Assembly (NCBI GenBank): GCA_037974665.1
Contig: CM075768.1
Coordinates: forward strand, 156,501 to 220,500
DNA from: Ehretia macrophylla
Lineage: Eukaryota > Streptophyta > Magnoliopsida > Boraginales > Ehretiaceae
Direction of reading: 5' to 3'
DNA length: 64,000 nucleotides
Numbering within the stretch: position 1 is the stretch's first letter; every line of letters begins with the position of its first letter. Of the stretch, positions 1 through 13,700 are shown piece by piece. Made by a program: the position numbers and the translations under genes. The notes below the pieces were generated by a model. That model was given only the letters and a program-made list of their open reading frames with translations. It was not told the DNA's origin and did no database searches.

Positions 1-1209
1 AAAATTTCATAGTAGCTATATTAGGAAGTTAGGAACAACTTTCGTATTTTACAAAACGTCGGATTCCATCGTTTTAAATAGCTGAATTTTCCATTTTCGA
101 AATAACCCTAGAATAGTCTTCAATCTGGACAGTCAAGACATAGATGCATTAAATTGGTTATACCTCTATCAATTTAGATTGGAATTGAGCTTTTCGTGAT
201 TCTAGAATTATGTACACTCGAAGAGCTTTAATTCTATACCTAATTCGAATAATTTGGAGTTCAGGAAGATAGGTTACTGATTAGCTAAAATTAGGCTAAT
301 GCAGTGATGTAAACATTGTTTTAAGTCAATAAGTTTAGCTCTAATGTAAATTGCTATTGATTGAATGACTAATTGCTATTGATTGAATGACTAAGTACAT
401 GGGTTATTAATGTGTAGTGTTATTAAATGATCAATATATGTGTTAGAATATTTTTGGAGACATTAATTTGAATTATATTATTTGATACTTGTTGAATTAC
501 CTGATATGATATAAATGATCGTAGTACTTGAACTTGAATTTGAATTGGTGTCAAAAGGGGTTGCAACCACCTAGTCTTGGCATGATAGTATGCATACTAT
601 GCCGGACATCCTCAAGGTGTCGGTGATCTTATGTCTACCATGGTCCGTATTCCCCTCTCGCTCGGGAACTTTGATTTCCTTGGAGAATCGGGTCGTAGGA
701 TTCGAGTATTATCTGGAATACTCGATTTGGGTGAGATAAGGAAGGAGATGTTGAACATCTCAGTTACTATTGCTTGTGTCAGACTTGCTTGTAAAGAGTA
801 AGTTGTTCCTTACTACGTATGTGATATGTGACTTGAATACGTATACTTGAATTATTTATTGACTGCAAATCTTGCTTGCATTGTATCCACGGATTTACGA
901 AAAGGTTTATGAAAAGGAAAAATTGTATTTGAAAACCCTTCCCAAATTCCCCCTCGCTGAGCTTAGTGTTGTTATAAGCTCACCCTTTTTTTCCTCCTTT
1001 CAGGCAATGAGGAGAGGTTTGTAGAATACTATAAGGATAATCCTCAGCATACTGGACCGGAAGTGCCCTATACGTGATATACACCTCTCTTAGGTATATT
1101 GTTGACTTAGATGACTTGAACAATTAAATGTATATATTATTTTGTGTATATGGATAGTTTTAATATCATGTTCTTGTATAAGTGAACTATTTTAGTCATT
1201 GGTCATAAT
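1..1209 (+). repeat. F 5' LTR, left part
   Basis: AT-rich non-coding LTR sequence that enters from the left edge and stops at 1209, where E was inserted. It holds a 22-bp tandem duplication at 349-392, a stretch at about 600-730 related to the C/D/E LTRs (shared words such as TCGGGTCGTAGGATT), a hairpin at 959-981 and a pyrimidine tract ending in CAGG at 1001-1004. The last five bases, ATAAT (1205-1209), are the left copy of E's target duplication. Confidence 0.85.
959..981 (+). promoter_or_regulatory. LTR hairpin with downstream CAG|G (F copy)
   Basis: GAGCTTA and TAAGCTC form a stem around a 9-base loop, just after CCCTCGCT. A long pyrimidine tract follows and ends in TTTCAG|G at about 1003. 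The same arrangement with different stem bases occurs in every other LTR family here, so the stem appears conserved. Its function is inferred only: a 3' splice-site or RNA-processing element is the best guess. Confidence 0.6.
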
Positions 1210-2174
1210 TGTAACGCCCCGATCTCTCATGAGATCGGAGGCTCTAATAACCATGCTATTCTCAACCCAATTCCAACCCGGTCACAAAATTTTAAGGAAA
1301 ACGGACGGAGTCTTCCCTGTTTATAGGACAATTCAAAACCTGTAAACAAACAACAAATTCACAACCACACAAAATCCAATATCCACCATATTCACCAACT
1401 TCATCTCCCCAGCATTCCCAGCCTCAAGGCTGACCGAGCCTTGAGCAAGACCTAGAAAACACACACAAGCATGCATTTATCAATCCTTCAAACCTTATCT
1501 TTTTAATCCGCTTATCATACCACTCTGTTTTAACCATTAGAATTTCTTATAAACTAAAGCCAATCGAATATTAACTTCTATTAACACACAAGCAAACAGT
1601 ATAAAGGAAAGTAAGGATAAAATATCACAATCTACTACCACTCAAGCAATACATTAACCTAGCTATTATAATTCTTCAACAATTCCAAATATATACAAAC
1701 CCATAGGCACAAAATAGAACATAACATAATACAAACACAATCTTCCATAATTTAGCAGGCAAGCACTCCAATCTCAAGCAATAGCACACAGCAATCAAGG
1801 CAACTCCTTCAATTGCACCACCTGAAGCATGTTTAGCGAGGTATGAACAATCACAATTGCTCAGTGAGGGATATAGTCTACCAGGGCGTGCATTGTAGCA
1901 TTTAATACAAATAAAGCTTTTAGCAACCAAAGAACAATTGAAACAAGTTACCACACATTAAAAAGGATACGATTCACTTGCTTTTCAATCACGAACCACG
2001 AGCCATGAACAGAAATCCCGATGTAATAATGACACTGATATCGATAAGTCGGCATCCCCTTATAACTCCAAAGTGGGTGTACTCTGGATATAACCCAAAA
2101 TCCTACGACCCAACTTCCCTGAGCGGCATCCCAAGCGAGAGAGGGACTGGGAAACCACGGTAGCCGAGGTAGAC
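1210..2174 (-). repeat. E 3' LTR, first part
   Basis: Starts TGTAACGCCCCGATC, the family terminus shared with C and (altered) with E's right LTR at 56389. Includes the LTR hairpin at 1845-1862 (GAACAAT/ATTGCTC as written). Ends in TAGAC (2170-2174), the left copy of A's target duplication; the LTR resumes at 50982. Confidence 0.88.
1845..1862 (-). promoter_or_regulatory. LTR hairpin with downstream CAG|G (E left copy)
   Basis: In the element's sense the stem is GAGCAAT/ATTGTTC with loop TGTG, preceded by CCTCACT and followed about 20 bases later by TTCAG|G (complement of 1821-1825). E's right LTR has the hairpin at 57024-57041 but has lost the CAGG. Confidence 0.6.
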
Positions 2175-3258
2175 TGTCACGCCCCAACTCGACCCTACCT
2201 ACAATCAGTCAGGATGCAACGAAATTTCAGCAGTATAACGACAGTAATTAAGACACCGAAGCTCTAAACCAACCTCTCAAAATATCATACAACCAAACTC
2301 CTCAATTAAAATTAACAACATACAACATAACCATATTATACACTAATCATTCTTCAACATTCCAATCATAGTTATATGCCTCCGTTCCAACATAATACAT
2401 TAACTGAACATACATTTCAAAATAGATTATAGTCTAACTTAGCAACCCGATCATAGACAAAAGAGAGACTACTAAGTTAGCAACAAGTAGTTCATTATCT
2501 TTACTACAACTTATACATCATAAACTATGAAATAAATAAAAGACAACTAGAATAATATACAAGACTATAAGGTATACAACATCTCTAACATCAAGGACAA
2601 GACTCTGGCACATAGGACTCATCCACATATGGCACATTCTCAGCTTCCTGAGGTACGTACCCGTAATCTTGCTCAATAACACCTGTATTGATGCAATAAT
2701 AGAGAGTGAGCTTATATATAACAAACTCAGTGAGGATCCAATAGATCTCTAACAGTATTTACTACACTCCTTGGTAATGATCCTTTGAGCAGTAAACACA
2801 CAATAAAACATCAATAACAATATAAGCACATTAAATATAATGACCAATCAATAAAGGATACTCGAGTTAGAGTAGCTCCAAACGCTATCACGATCTCAAC
2901 CATTCTTCTTGTAACTCCACATTACTCACGCACCCAAGGTACCTCATTAGCCTCTCCCTCCATGACACCTCCGTCATGCGAGCTGGAGGTAGCCTATGGT
3001 AGTAATATCGATTTTAACCCGACTGCCCGATGTTGCCCGAGAGGTGGCACACACATACCAAGACTCAGCAATAATAATAAACATCAATCATTCATAGGAG
3101 GACAATCTAGAAGAATTGCCTAGCTCCCGATTCATCAATCATCAATCAATAATCATCAATTATCATCAATATAACAACAAGTAATCAATTAAACAACAAA
3201 CAACTAAGTTAGATGACAAAGTAGGCCATCCAACGTAACATGCATCAAACACGTAATC
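2175..3258 (-). repeat. A 3' LTR, first part
   Basis: Begins TGTCACGCCCCAACTCGACC, the inverted LTR end of the A/B/H family. Contains the LTR hairpin at 2708-2728 and the CATGAC-N6-GTCATG inverted repeat near 2961-2979. Ends with TAATC (3254-3258), the left target duplication of C; the LTR resumes at 14806 and, after solo LTR 2, at 17483-18728. Confidence 0.92.
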
Positions 3259-4747
3259 TGTAACGCCCCGATCCCTCACGAGACCGGAGGCTCTAATAAC
3301 CATGCTATTCTCAACCCAATACCAAACCCGGTCACAAAATTTTAGGGAAAAACAGACAGAGTTTCCTTTATACCGCGGACATTTTTCAAACCTGTAAATG
3401 CTCAAAATAGCCACAATGTTCAAGGTCATCCAAGCCAGGAGACAAACAACAGCTCCAAATCACACATGCATGCACCCAACTTAACTTTTCATTAAACCTT
3501 TTTAACATGCCATCCTATGATAACATTAGAGCAATTTTAGAAGTTGAAATCAACATCTCTAAACATACACCCCCAAGCATGCAAGAACTAAAAGGAGAAT
3601 TAAAAGTTATTACAAACCATAATATCTCAAAGCTAACATTACAACCAACAGCTTTCAACTTGCAACTACAAGAATATACATAGCCTTAAGGCCACAAAAT
3701 AGATCATGCTATAGCAATACAAGTACACCATGTAACAAAAAGAAGGCAAATACACCTTAGACAACAAACACACAACAACTAGGGCAAAGGCTCAGCCTGA
3801 CCTTCTTCCTCTTCCACTAGCACCTCAAGTAGTTGGGGTTCACCCTCAGCACTTCCTGAAACATGTTTAGCAAGGTATGAGCAATCACAATTGCTCAGTG
3901 AGGGGTAAGGTCTACCGGGGACGTGCAATGCAGCAGTTAGTACAAATAAAGCATTTTACAACCAAAGAACAATTAAAACAACAAATTACCACACATTAAA
4001 AAGGATACGATACACTTTGACTTCTGTAACGTCCCAGCTAAGCGAATACCCCGAAGGGCAGAGGCACACCAGCGACGCCACGAACTGAAATCTCGATGTA
4101 ATAATGACACTGATATCAATAAGTCGGCATCCCCTTATAACTCCAAAATGGGTGTACTCCGGATGTACCCCGAAATCCTACGACCCAACTCTCCCTGGGC
4201 GGCATCCCAAGCGAGAGAGGGACTGGGCAACCATGGTAGCCGAGGTGGACCGGCAAGCCCGATGCCGCCCGGTTTCCCCGACACTACCATGCCCGAATGG
4301 TTGCGCAACCACGATGCAATGCACTCAAAATGATAACAATAGTATAAATCAATAAACACATGGTTGAGGGACAACAAAGTAGGTTGCCCTCACACACAAT
4401 ATATAGACAATAAGTGCACATAATCTAAGTACAAGTAAATAAACTATTATGCACATAAGGATGAAGTCTCCCTCACCTCTACCAAGCTCCAAGATGTAAG
4501 TTTGAATCACATCATTTCCAGTCACCTTGAACCTATGAGCAAACATTACTTCAATTACTCTTTAACTACAACATTCATTCTAAGTTAGCTAACTTATAAC
4601 TTCGCTTATTTAGCATATATACAATATCTATTAGAATTCTATTTTTAACAAAACACCACTTTTATATACCTTAACTTAACATATATTCCATATTTTCAAT
4701 AGTCTACAAGTTAATTAAGAAGATAGTTCAAAAACTTAAATGAAAAT
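3259..4747 (-). repeat. C 3' LTR, first part
   Basis: Matches 10770-12290 closely. Includes the LTR hairpin at 3879-3896 (GAGCAAT/ATTGCTC) with CCTG (sense CAGG) at 3855-3858. Interrupted after 4747 by solo LTR 1 and resumes at 7163. Confidence 0.92.
3879..3896 (-). promoter_or_regulatory. LTR hairpin with downstream CAG|G (C left copy)
   Basis: Perfect 7-bp stem GAGCAAT/ATTGCTC around a 4-base loop. In the sense direction CCTCACT precedes it and TTTCAG|G follows. The right LTR of C has the identical hairpin at 11425-11442. Confidence 0.62.
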
Positions 4748-7162
4748 TGTCACGCCCCAACACGACCCCTCCTATGATCAGTCAGGACGCAACGGAATTT
4801 CGGCAGTATAACGACAGTAAATAGGACACCGAGGTTCCAAACCAACCTCATTAAACATCATACATCCAGGAACTCCTTAATTCAAACAACAACATTCAAC
4901 ACATTCATATTATACAATAATGCATCCTCGTTATACTCCTCAGTTCCAACATAACATACAAAAACTCAACCTTATCATACGTTTCAAAAATAAGTTGAGA
5001 CACATTTACAACTTAACTATAAACAAAAGAAAACCGCTAAGTTAACATCATTTGGATCATCATCTTTTCAATATCTATTACATTAAGAACCATAAGGCAT
5101 ATAAAGTCTATTAAACTAATATACATTACATTAAACAACATATAATCATGGATAAGACTCGGGAACATATGACTCGTCCACGTAAAGCACATTTTCCACA
5201 TTCTCCTCTTCAGGAGGCACATACCCGTAATCCGGCTCTGCAACACCTGTAAGCATGCAATAATAGAGAGTGAGCTTATATACATAAGCCCAGTGAGGAT
5301 CCGATAGATCTCGACAGTATTTACTACGCTCCTTGGATTTAGTCCTTTGAGCAAGTAAACACACAACAACATAAATAATGCTATCATCACATAACTATAT
5401 AACCAATCAATAAAGGATACTCTATTTGGTGTAGCTCCAAACGCCATCACGATCTCAACCGTTCTTCTTATAACTCCCCATTACTCACGCACCCGAGGTA
5501 CCTCACTAGCCCCTCCCTCCATGACACCTCCGTCATGCGAGCTGGGGGTAGCCTATGGCAGTCATGCCGTTATCAACCCGACAGCCCGACGCTGCCCGAG
5601 AGGTGGCACACACATACCAAGACTCCATAATCATCAATCATCAATCAATCAGCAATCAATCAATCAATTGGGAGATCAGCAACAAGAGTGCCCGATTCCC
5701 GCATTCAATAATAATCAATCAATAACATCAATATTAAATTAAACAACAAACAACGTAGTTAGATGACAAAGTAGGCCATCTAACCGGACATGCATAATAT
5801 ACATAATTAAACTCTAAATTACTCATCAACAACTCACCATTCATCACTCGAACACTACCCAACCATCTAAGGCATCGTTCAAGAAATTAAAGAATGACAA
5901 CCTAAACTTCTAAAATTCATAACTTACAATCTACTAATCCAAACATTGTCAAATCAGTTCCTATCACTCACCCATCCAACCTACTACATTAGCCCTCTCG
6001 GAAATCCACCATAACACCTCCAAATCATGCCCGATAATCCTAAAACCCTAAGATGTCATGGCTGGATTTTCCGGATTTTCACACAAACAATGTAATCGAA
6101 AATTCGGCACTACAACAGCGCTAACACGTAATTATCAAGTATTTAGAAATCGACGGCAATCGATTTCGAGCAACACAACTCATTTAATTCAACTTTGAAC
6201 ATTTTAATCAAAATTAAATACCCGAAAAATAAAAATTATGCTACATCCGACAGAAACTCGTAGTATTAGTATATAATGATCCCTAGCATGCAAGGAGCAA
6301 TAAGCTAACATCATATTACAATTCTAACGGTTCAATCTTCATTTATACGCAAAAACACAAAAATGACATTTTGAGATCTAGAATTTTTCTCTCACCTTAG
6401 ATGCGATATAAGCCTAGGAATGCGTGCTATGCGTGCCCAACAAGCAGAATCCAAGTCGGTGCGAAGTTTCACGGACAAAAACTAGGTTTTTCTTTGAAAA
6501 ATTGGATTGAAAAGCTTGAGTTTTCTCTTTCTTTTTCTCCCTCTTTTCTCTCGGCCTTGTGTGTGTGTGTGATGGTGTTTTTGTGTTGTATGAGTGTGTG
6601 TTGAGGACATTAGCTTATAAGGTCAAATAATTAATTAAAGTCAAAGTTAATTTAAATTAGTGTTTTTGTGTTTTAATGACTTTAATTGCATTTTATTGCT
6701 CTCCAAGTTAAAAATAATTATGCAACCCCCAAGATATCTCAAGTGGATTATTTTTAGGTGACAAGAAGTTTTACATTCAAATAATTCCACCCGAGTCGGC
6801 TTAAAACTCGATTTTCGCAAAAGTCGGTGTAAAAACCCTAATAAATTCTTAAGCCGATTTTAAAATCGTTTTCATCAAACACAAGTCTATTAAAGTCCGT
6901 GGACTAGGTCTAGAAGGGTTAAAAAGACCATTTTCAAAATTTTAGCTGACGTGTTTCGAAAATACTATTCACTGAAAATCGACGATAAAATTTCTGACTC
7001 CGTTTTTTGATGAAAAATTCATGAATGCACATTTAGCACGTATTAGGAGTATTGAAATCAAAATTATAACTTTCTAGGTCCTATAGCACATAAACAGGTC
7101 ATATGCACGCAAAACGAGGTATAGCACGTAAAACGAGATAAGCAGGAAAGTGGGGTTTCACA
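4748..7162 (-). mobile_element. Solo LTR 1 of the A/B/H family, inserted in C's left LTR
   Basis: A single 2415-bp LTR from TGTCACGCCCC to GGGGTTTCACA with no interior. It interrupts C's left LTR; the empty site is seen in C's right LTR near 12290. The flanking 5-bp repeats are AAAAT (4743-4747) and AGAAT (7163-7167), four of five bases matching, which fits a target duplication with one later change. It most likely remains from LTR-LTR recombination of a full element. Its hairpin is at 5272-5291, a donor-like CTAAG|GTGAGA is at about 6395 and an ACAG|G site at about 5247 (both minus strand). Confidence 0.93.
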
Positions 7163-9676
7163 AGAATGATTCAACCAGCATGCTATAACTAGATATAAAT
7201 CGAGCTAGAATTTAGTTTAACTAAAATCAACACATGAGCCTGCAGTTACTCATACTATTTCTCATTTTACTTTAGTTAATAACTTGTACAAGAAATTAAT
7301 TCACTCCACATAACAATAAACTAGCCATTAACTCAACTCAAAGAATTTCTCCAAAGGATATATAGATAATAAAGGTTAGGTTACTTTAATGTTCAAATGA
7401 CACATTCATTCACAATGACACTACCCAGTCTTTTACTACTTTAATGAACTTCTAATTCATATTCTACTTTACTTACAATAGTTAGTAATATCTCTATGAA
7501 GATAGCCCAACATTAGCACATAGGGAAAGAAATGCATTTATCAACTAATAGAAAAGTTAACTATCAACCATTTAATAACTAACATACTATTTTAGTAAAA
7601 TAACTATACTTCAAGCTAAGATTCTAACATATCACTAGTAGTATTAACTTAAGTTAATTACATTTAACATATAATAGACAACTATCAACTTACAATTAAC
7701 CTTACATGTAGTTTCAAAAAGCATTAAACACATTCTTCGTCATAGTTTACTTGACCTTTCTAAGTGTTCACTAGTTGCACATTGATAACAACAACTAATT
7801 CTAACAGTTGAATTGTTTAGCATATATAGAAACATTACCTATGTCTAAAGGTGGTGACCATCACAACTCTACTAGCATTTCTCATTCACAGTCGAATAGA
7901 ATAGCTTTCAATTTAAATTAACTTTACTAGCAATTAGATTTCAATTACAATTCATGAAAACAACATAACTATAAGAGCCCCATTACGTTATTAATCATCC
8001 AAGGACACTACACAATAAGGTCTTGATCGAATACATCCAATTAGAACTGAATTATATCATTACTATAGCAAAATAACAACAAAATTCAGATTCTCGCGTA
8101 ACAGGGCATTTCTGACACATCTCACCAAAATGATCATAACTTGCTCTAGACAACTCCGATTAATGCACCGTAAAAAGCTGTAGAAACTAGACTCGTAAGG
8201 CTTTCTAATGGTATATAATTCAACCCCTAATCCTTCTCCAATTAATACAGTTTTAAGCTCGAAGTTGCCTCAATGCAGTTAGAATAGAAGCAGTTTATAC
8301 AAGCAAATAAGCAGTTTTACAAAATGGCATATACAAGATATAATTAGAATTACATCAAAAGTTCCACACCAACTTGAAACTACATTTAAACATTCAAGAA
8401 GTCATGCCAAGGTCTTAGAAGCGCGAGACAACCGAAATTGCAACTAAACCCTTTTGTTATTCAAGCTATTTCTCTTCCAAACCAAAGTTAATGAATCAAA
8501 TTTAAAGGGAAACTCTACCAACCTTCTAACTAACCCTCAAGGAACCCTTTCAACCCTCTAACTCATTCAAACGCCCACAATAACCTCGAAAGCCCCAAAT
8601 TCCCTCTTATAGCTTTACACTACACCTACCTCATCCCGGCTTCAAACAAGGATTAGCAAAGCTTCTATAGCATCTAGGTAGACTAAGGATACCAAAAGTA
8701 GAGCCCGAATCCACTCGGATTCGTCTTAACCCCGAAACCCCTTTATTAAAGTCGACTATTTTACGTTTTATGCGATTTTAGAGCAATTCAAGTGCACGGG
8801 GCTATTAGACTACCTTCATTAGCACCTAAGGCATCTATTAGGAGTGTTGAATCAAGCTAATTCGAGCAATTACACAAAACCCTAGAAAAACGTCACTATT
8901 CACCTCATGAATTAAACTAACGATTCCAATCGTTTAAAAAGAAAAATAATGGTTCAAATATGTTTCTAGCACTCATATACAAGGTATAATAGCATAGATA
9001 ATCAATACAATAGCATTTGAACACATTTTCAACAAATCAAGAAAATAACAACTATTTTAAAATGCGAAAATAAGCCGTGAAATCCCTCACCAATGCGCGT
9101 AGGAGCTCCTAGGAGGCTAGTAGCCACCCTAATCCACTTGCCCCTAGCTTGACTTGGCTTGGAATGAGGATTTGTTGAGCAAAAAAACTCTATTTCTTCC
9201 CTTATGCAATTCTCAGATTTGCTACAGTGTTTTCAGCATGCTCTCTTTTTTTTTGTTTTTTTTTGTTTTGTTAAGTTATGAGCTAATGTGTGTGTTGTGT
9301 GAGTTATATATTAAATGGGGCTAAGTTGCTTGCTTAAATGGTTCACTAAATGTGCTTAGTTAGCTTAAAACGAGCCTAGATAGTAAAATGAATGCTAGCT
9401 AATTCATTCCCTAAGTTATGTTACGTAACACTATTCATACAACTACAAAAATCATTTTCTAAACGAGCTCTCCTATCGCCTGTAGCTCAAATGCGCATTT
9501 TTCCCACTACTCTAACAATTAATATGATTTAATAAAAATGCTAATTCGTTAATGGCATGAAGTTTAAAAAATGAGTGAATAGTAATTTAAGAAGACAGTT
9601 AATAATGCACAGAAGGAAATGTGCAAACAAGGGATACAACATTAATTGAATGCATGGCTAAATCTCAGGCGTCACA
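7163..9676 (-). repeat. C 3' LTR, second part
   Basis: Continues the left LTR of C and matches about 12291-14800 nearly base for base. Non-coding and AT-rich, with a poly-T/TTTTG stretch near 9245-9275. Ends GGCGTCACA at 9676, next to the polypurine tract. Confidence 0.92.
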
Positions 9677-9712
9677 TCCTCTCCCCCTTAAACTAATTGC
9701 GTCCACGCAATT
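9677..9712 (-). other. C polypurine tract and adjacent hairpin
   Basis: In the sense direction a purine-rich run (AAGGGGGAGAGGA) lies directly before the 3' LTR, the usual site for plus-strand priming. Next to it, at 9695-9712, AATTGCG and CGCAATT form a perfect 7-bp stem with loop TGGA (sense). The same stem, partly with compensating bases, is found in A, B, F and H, and in a weaker form in E. Confidence 0.75.
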
Positions 9713-10755
9713 CTTCTTCACAAGAGAACTCCTCATCAACTGAAAACCAACTCCGATTATTCGTCATCACTTGCTAAGCAAGAATACCATCTACGCATTC
9801 TCGTGGGAGCTCATTAAGAAATCCCAGTAGTATTGTCTGCGAACCTCACTTAATAAGGCCAAATAAAGGCTCCAATAAAGATGCTACTTCGAAATCCAAA
9901 TAAGAATCCCACAGGCATGAATACCATAGAAGATTGGAATCCCAACTAAGAGCGGCGAGCAAATACCAATAAAAGTTCTGAGCAGGAGTATTGTAAATAA
10001 TACCAGATAATAAGGCTGAAAAGAATCCATATACCAATTTTTTTTTTCCGAGAGATGCCGACAAAAGAATACCAAAAGAATACTTGATAAAAAAAAAGTA
10101 CCAAGAATATGCTCCAGAGAACTGTCATATAGAAACCCCCAAAAGAAGCTACTCATTTATAACCGCTAAGCACTGAAGAAGGCCTTAGAAGAATCCCAAT
10201 AACTGAGCTCCAACTATATCCACCAATTCCCAAATAAAGGCTGATTAATTGCCTCTCATTTCCGCTGATCAACATAATTTGGAAGGCCTGCCACTAATCA
10301 TCTCTCTTCAGGGGAGGAAGGAGTTTTTCTTACCATTCGACAGGCTATGTATGCATGCCAAACAATTGCATATGTATAAACATTCTTTAAACTATTACGC
10401 AAACATGTTAATAAAAGAGTTTGTGAAACGGTGTAATCATCAAAGTCATTCAAGCACGACAATCAAGTCAATCATAACACAACTCAATCAAAGACATTCA
10501 AATACACACATTACAAGCAACAGTTCAAGCAATTAATAATTCACGAGGTCAATTTGATGCATAACTAGCCATTTTACTTCACTTAGCACACATTTAGCAC
10601 GTAACACATAATTATATCACATAGGTGCACACATTCAATTCAAGACACACAATCACACATTCAAGCACACACTTTCAAGACACACTTAACAAGCACACAC
10701 ACAAGAATTACTACCCGACAGGCCGAGGACCCTATCTCGGCTGAGAGCTAACTAA

Positions 10756-10767
10756 GATCTGATACCA
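10756..10767 (-). other. C primer-binding site (initiator-Met tRNA)
   Basis: In the sense direction TGGTATCAGATC, 11 of 12 bases complementary to the 3' end of plant initiator-Met tRNA, two bases after the 5' LTR end. It fixes the minus orientation of C. Confidence 0.85.
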
Positions 10768-10769
10768 CC

Positions 10770-13700
10770 TGTAACGCCCCGATCCCTCACGAGACCGGAG
10801 GCTCTAATAATCATGCTATTCTCAACCCAATACCAAACCCGGTCACAAAATTTTAGGGAAAAACGGACAGAGTTTCCTCTGTACCGCGGACATTTTTCAA
10901 ACCTGTAAATGCTCAAAATAGCCATAATATACTAAAACAAGTTTTTATAATTAAAATTCCAAGGTTCAAGGTCATCCAAGCCAGGAGACAAACAACAGCT
11001 CCAAATCACACATGCATGCACCCAACTTAACTTTTCATTAAACCTTTTTAACATGCCATCCTATGATAACATTAGAGCAATTTTAGAAGTTGAAATCAAC
11101 ACCTCTAAACATACACCCCCGAGCATGCAAGAACTAAAGGGAGAATTAAAAGTTATTACAAACCATAATATCTCAAAGCTAACATTACAACCAACAGCTT
11201 TCAACTTGCAACTACAAGAATATACATAGCCTTAAGGCCACAAAATAGATCATGCTATAGCAATACAAGTACACCATGTAACAACAAGAAGGCAAATCCA
11301 CCTTAGACAACAAACACACAACAACTAGGGCAAAGGCTCAGCCTGAACTTCTTCCTCTTCCACTAGCACCTCAACTAGTTGGGGTTCACCCTCAGCACTT
11401 CCTGAAATATGTTTAGCGAGGTATGAGCAATCACAATTGCTCAGTGAGGGATAAGGTCTACCGGGGACGTGCAATGCAGCAGTTAGTACAAATAAAGCAT
11501 TTTCTAACCAAAGAACAATTAAAACAACAAGTTACTACACATTAAAAAGGATACGATACACTTTGACTTCTGTAACGTCCCGGCTAAACGAATACCCCGA
11601 AGGGCAGAGGCACACTAGCGACGCCACGAACTGAAATCCCGATGTAATAATGACACTGTTATCGATAAGCCGGCATCCCCTTATAACTCCAAAATGGGTG
11701 CACTCCGGATGTACTCCAAACTCCTACGACCCAACTCTCCCTGGGCGGTATCCCAAGCGAGAGAGGGACTGGGCAATCATGGTAGCCGAGGTAGACCGGC
11801 AAGCCCGATGCCGCCCGATTTTCACGACACTACCATGCCTGAATGGTTGCGCAACCACGATGCAATGCACTCAAAATGATAACAATAGTATAAATCAATA
11901 AACACATGGTTGAGGGACAACAAAGTAGGTTGCCCTCACACACAATATATAGACAATAAGTGCACATAATCTAAGTACAAGTAAATAAACTATTATGCAC
12001 ATAAGGATGAAGTCTCCCTCACCTCTACCAAGCTCCAAGATGTAAGTTTGAATCACATCATTTCCAGTCACCTTGAACCTATGTGCAAACATTACTTCAA
12101 TTACTCTTTAACTACAACATTCATTCTAAGTTAGCTAACTTATAACTTCGCTTATTTAGCATATATACAATATCTATTAGAATTCTATTTTTAACAAAAC
12201 ACCACTTTTATATACCTTAACTTAACATATATTCCATATTTTCAATAGTCTACAAGTTAATTAAGAAGATAGTTCAAAAACTTAAATGAGAATGATTCAA
12301 CCAGCATGCTATAACTAGATATAAAGTGAGCTAGAATTTAGTTTAACTAAAATCAACACATGAGCCTGCAGTTACTCATACTATTTCTCATTTTACTTTA
12401 GTTAATAACTTGTACAAGAAATTAATTCACTCCACATAACAATAAACTAGCCATTAACTCAACTCAAAGAATTTCTCCAAAGGATATATAGATAATAAAG
12501 GTTAGGTTACTTTAATGTTCAAATGACACATTCATTCACAATGACACTACCCAGTCTTTTACTACTTTAATGAACTTCTAATTCATATTCTACTTTACTT
12601 ACAATAGTTAGTAATATCTCTATGAAGATAGCCCAACATTAGCACATAGGGAAAGAAATGCATTTATCAACTAATAGAAAAGTTAACTATCAACCATTTA
12701 ATAACTAACATACTATTTTAGTAAAATAACTATACTTCAAGCTAAGATTCTAACATATCACTAGTAGTATTAACTTAAGTTAATTACATTTAACATATAA
12801 TAAACAACTATCAACTTACAATTAACCTTACATGTAGTTTCAAAAAGCATTAAACACATTCTTCCTCATAGTTTACTTGACCTTTCTAAGTGTTCACTAG
12901 TTGCACATTGATAACAACAACTAATTCTAACAGTTGAATTGTTTAGCATATATAGAAACATTACCTATGTCTAAAGGTGGTGACCATCACAACTCTACTA
13001 GCATTTCTCATTCACAGTCGAATAGAATAGCTTTCAATTTAAATTAACTTTACTAGCAATTAGATTTCAATTACAATTCATGAAAACAACATAACTATAA
13101 GAGCCCCATTACGTTATTAATCATCCAAGGACACTACACAATAAGGTCTTGATCGAATACATCCAATTAGAACTGAATTATATCATTACTATAGCAAAAT
13201 AACAACAAAATTCAGATTCTCGCGTAACAGGGCATTTCTGACACATCTCACCAAAATGATCATAACTTGCTCTAGACAACTCCGATTAATGCACCGTAAA
13301 AAGCTGTAGAAACTAGACTCGTAAGGATTTCTAATGGTATATAATTCAACCCCTAATCCTTCTCCAATTAATACAGTTTTAAGCTCAAAGTTGCCTCAAT
13401 GCAGTTAGAATAGAAGCAGTTTATACAAGCAAATAAGCAGTTTTACAAAATGGCATATACAAGATATAATTAGAATTACATCAAAAGTTCCACACCAACT
13501 TGAAACTACATTTAAACATTCAAGAAGTCATGCCAAGGTCTTAGAAGCGCGAGACAACCGAAATTGCACCTAAACCCCTTTGTTATTCAAGCTATTTCTC
13601 CTCCAAACCAAAGTTAATGACTCAAATTTAAAGGGAAACTCTACCAACCTTCTAACTAACCCTCTAGAAACCCTTTCAACCCTCTAACTCATTCAAACGC

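Larger units (their letters stand above)
9677..10769 (-). other. C interior, non-coding
   Basis: About 1.1 kb between the LTRs with no recognisable protein. Small open frames here (for example 9846-10156, minus) are hydrophobic and look like by-products of a degenerate GAATACC/GAATCCC-like repeat that runs through 9780-10200. The part after the primer-binding site (10600-10705) is rich in ACACA/TTCAAG repeats. The corresponding region of E (55301-56388) is clearly related, which marks the interior as a family feature rather than random filler. Confidence 0.7.

Noticed and set aside
1-1209. Left edge considered as unique host sequence flanking the nest
   Set aside because: It joins exactly to 59281-59701 across E's target duplication and ends in a primer-binding site, so it is F's LTR.
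4349-4546. A 65-residue minus-strand frame identical at 11895-12092
   Set aside because: Both lie at the same place in the two C LTRs; identity reflects young LTRs, not protein selection.
9846-10156. Overlapping hydrophobic minus-strand frames in C, with a relative at 55569-55757 in E
   Set aside because: They follow from the degenerate GAATACC-like repeats and are not conserved over a useful length.
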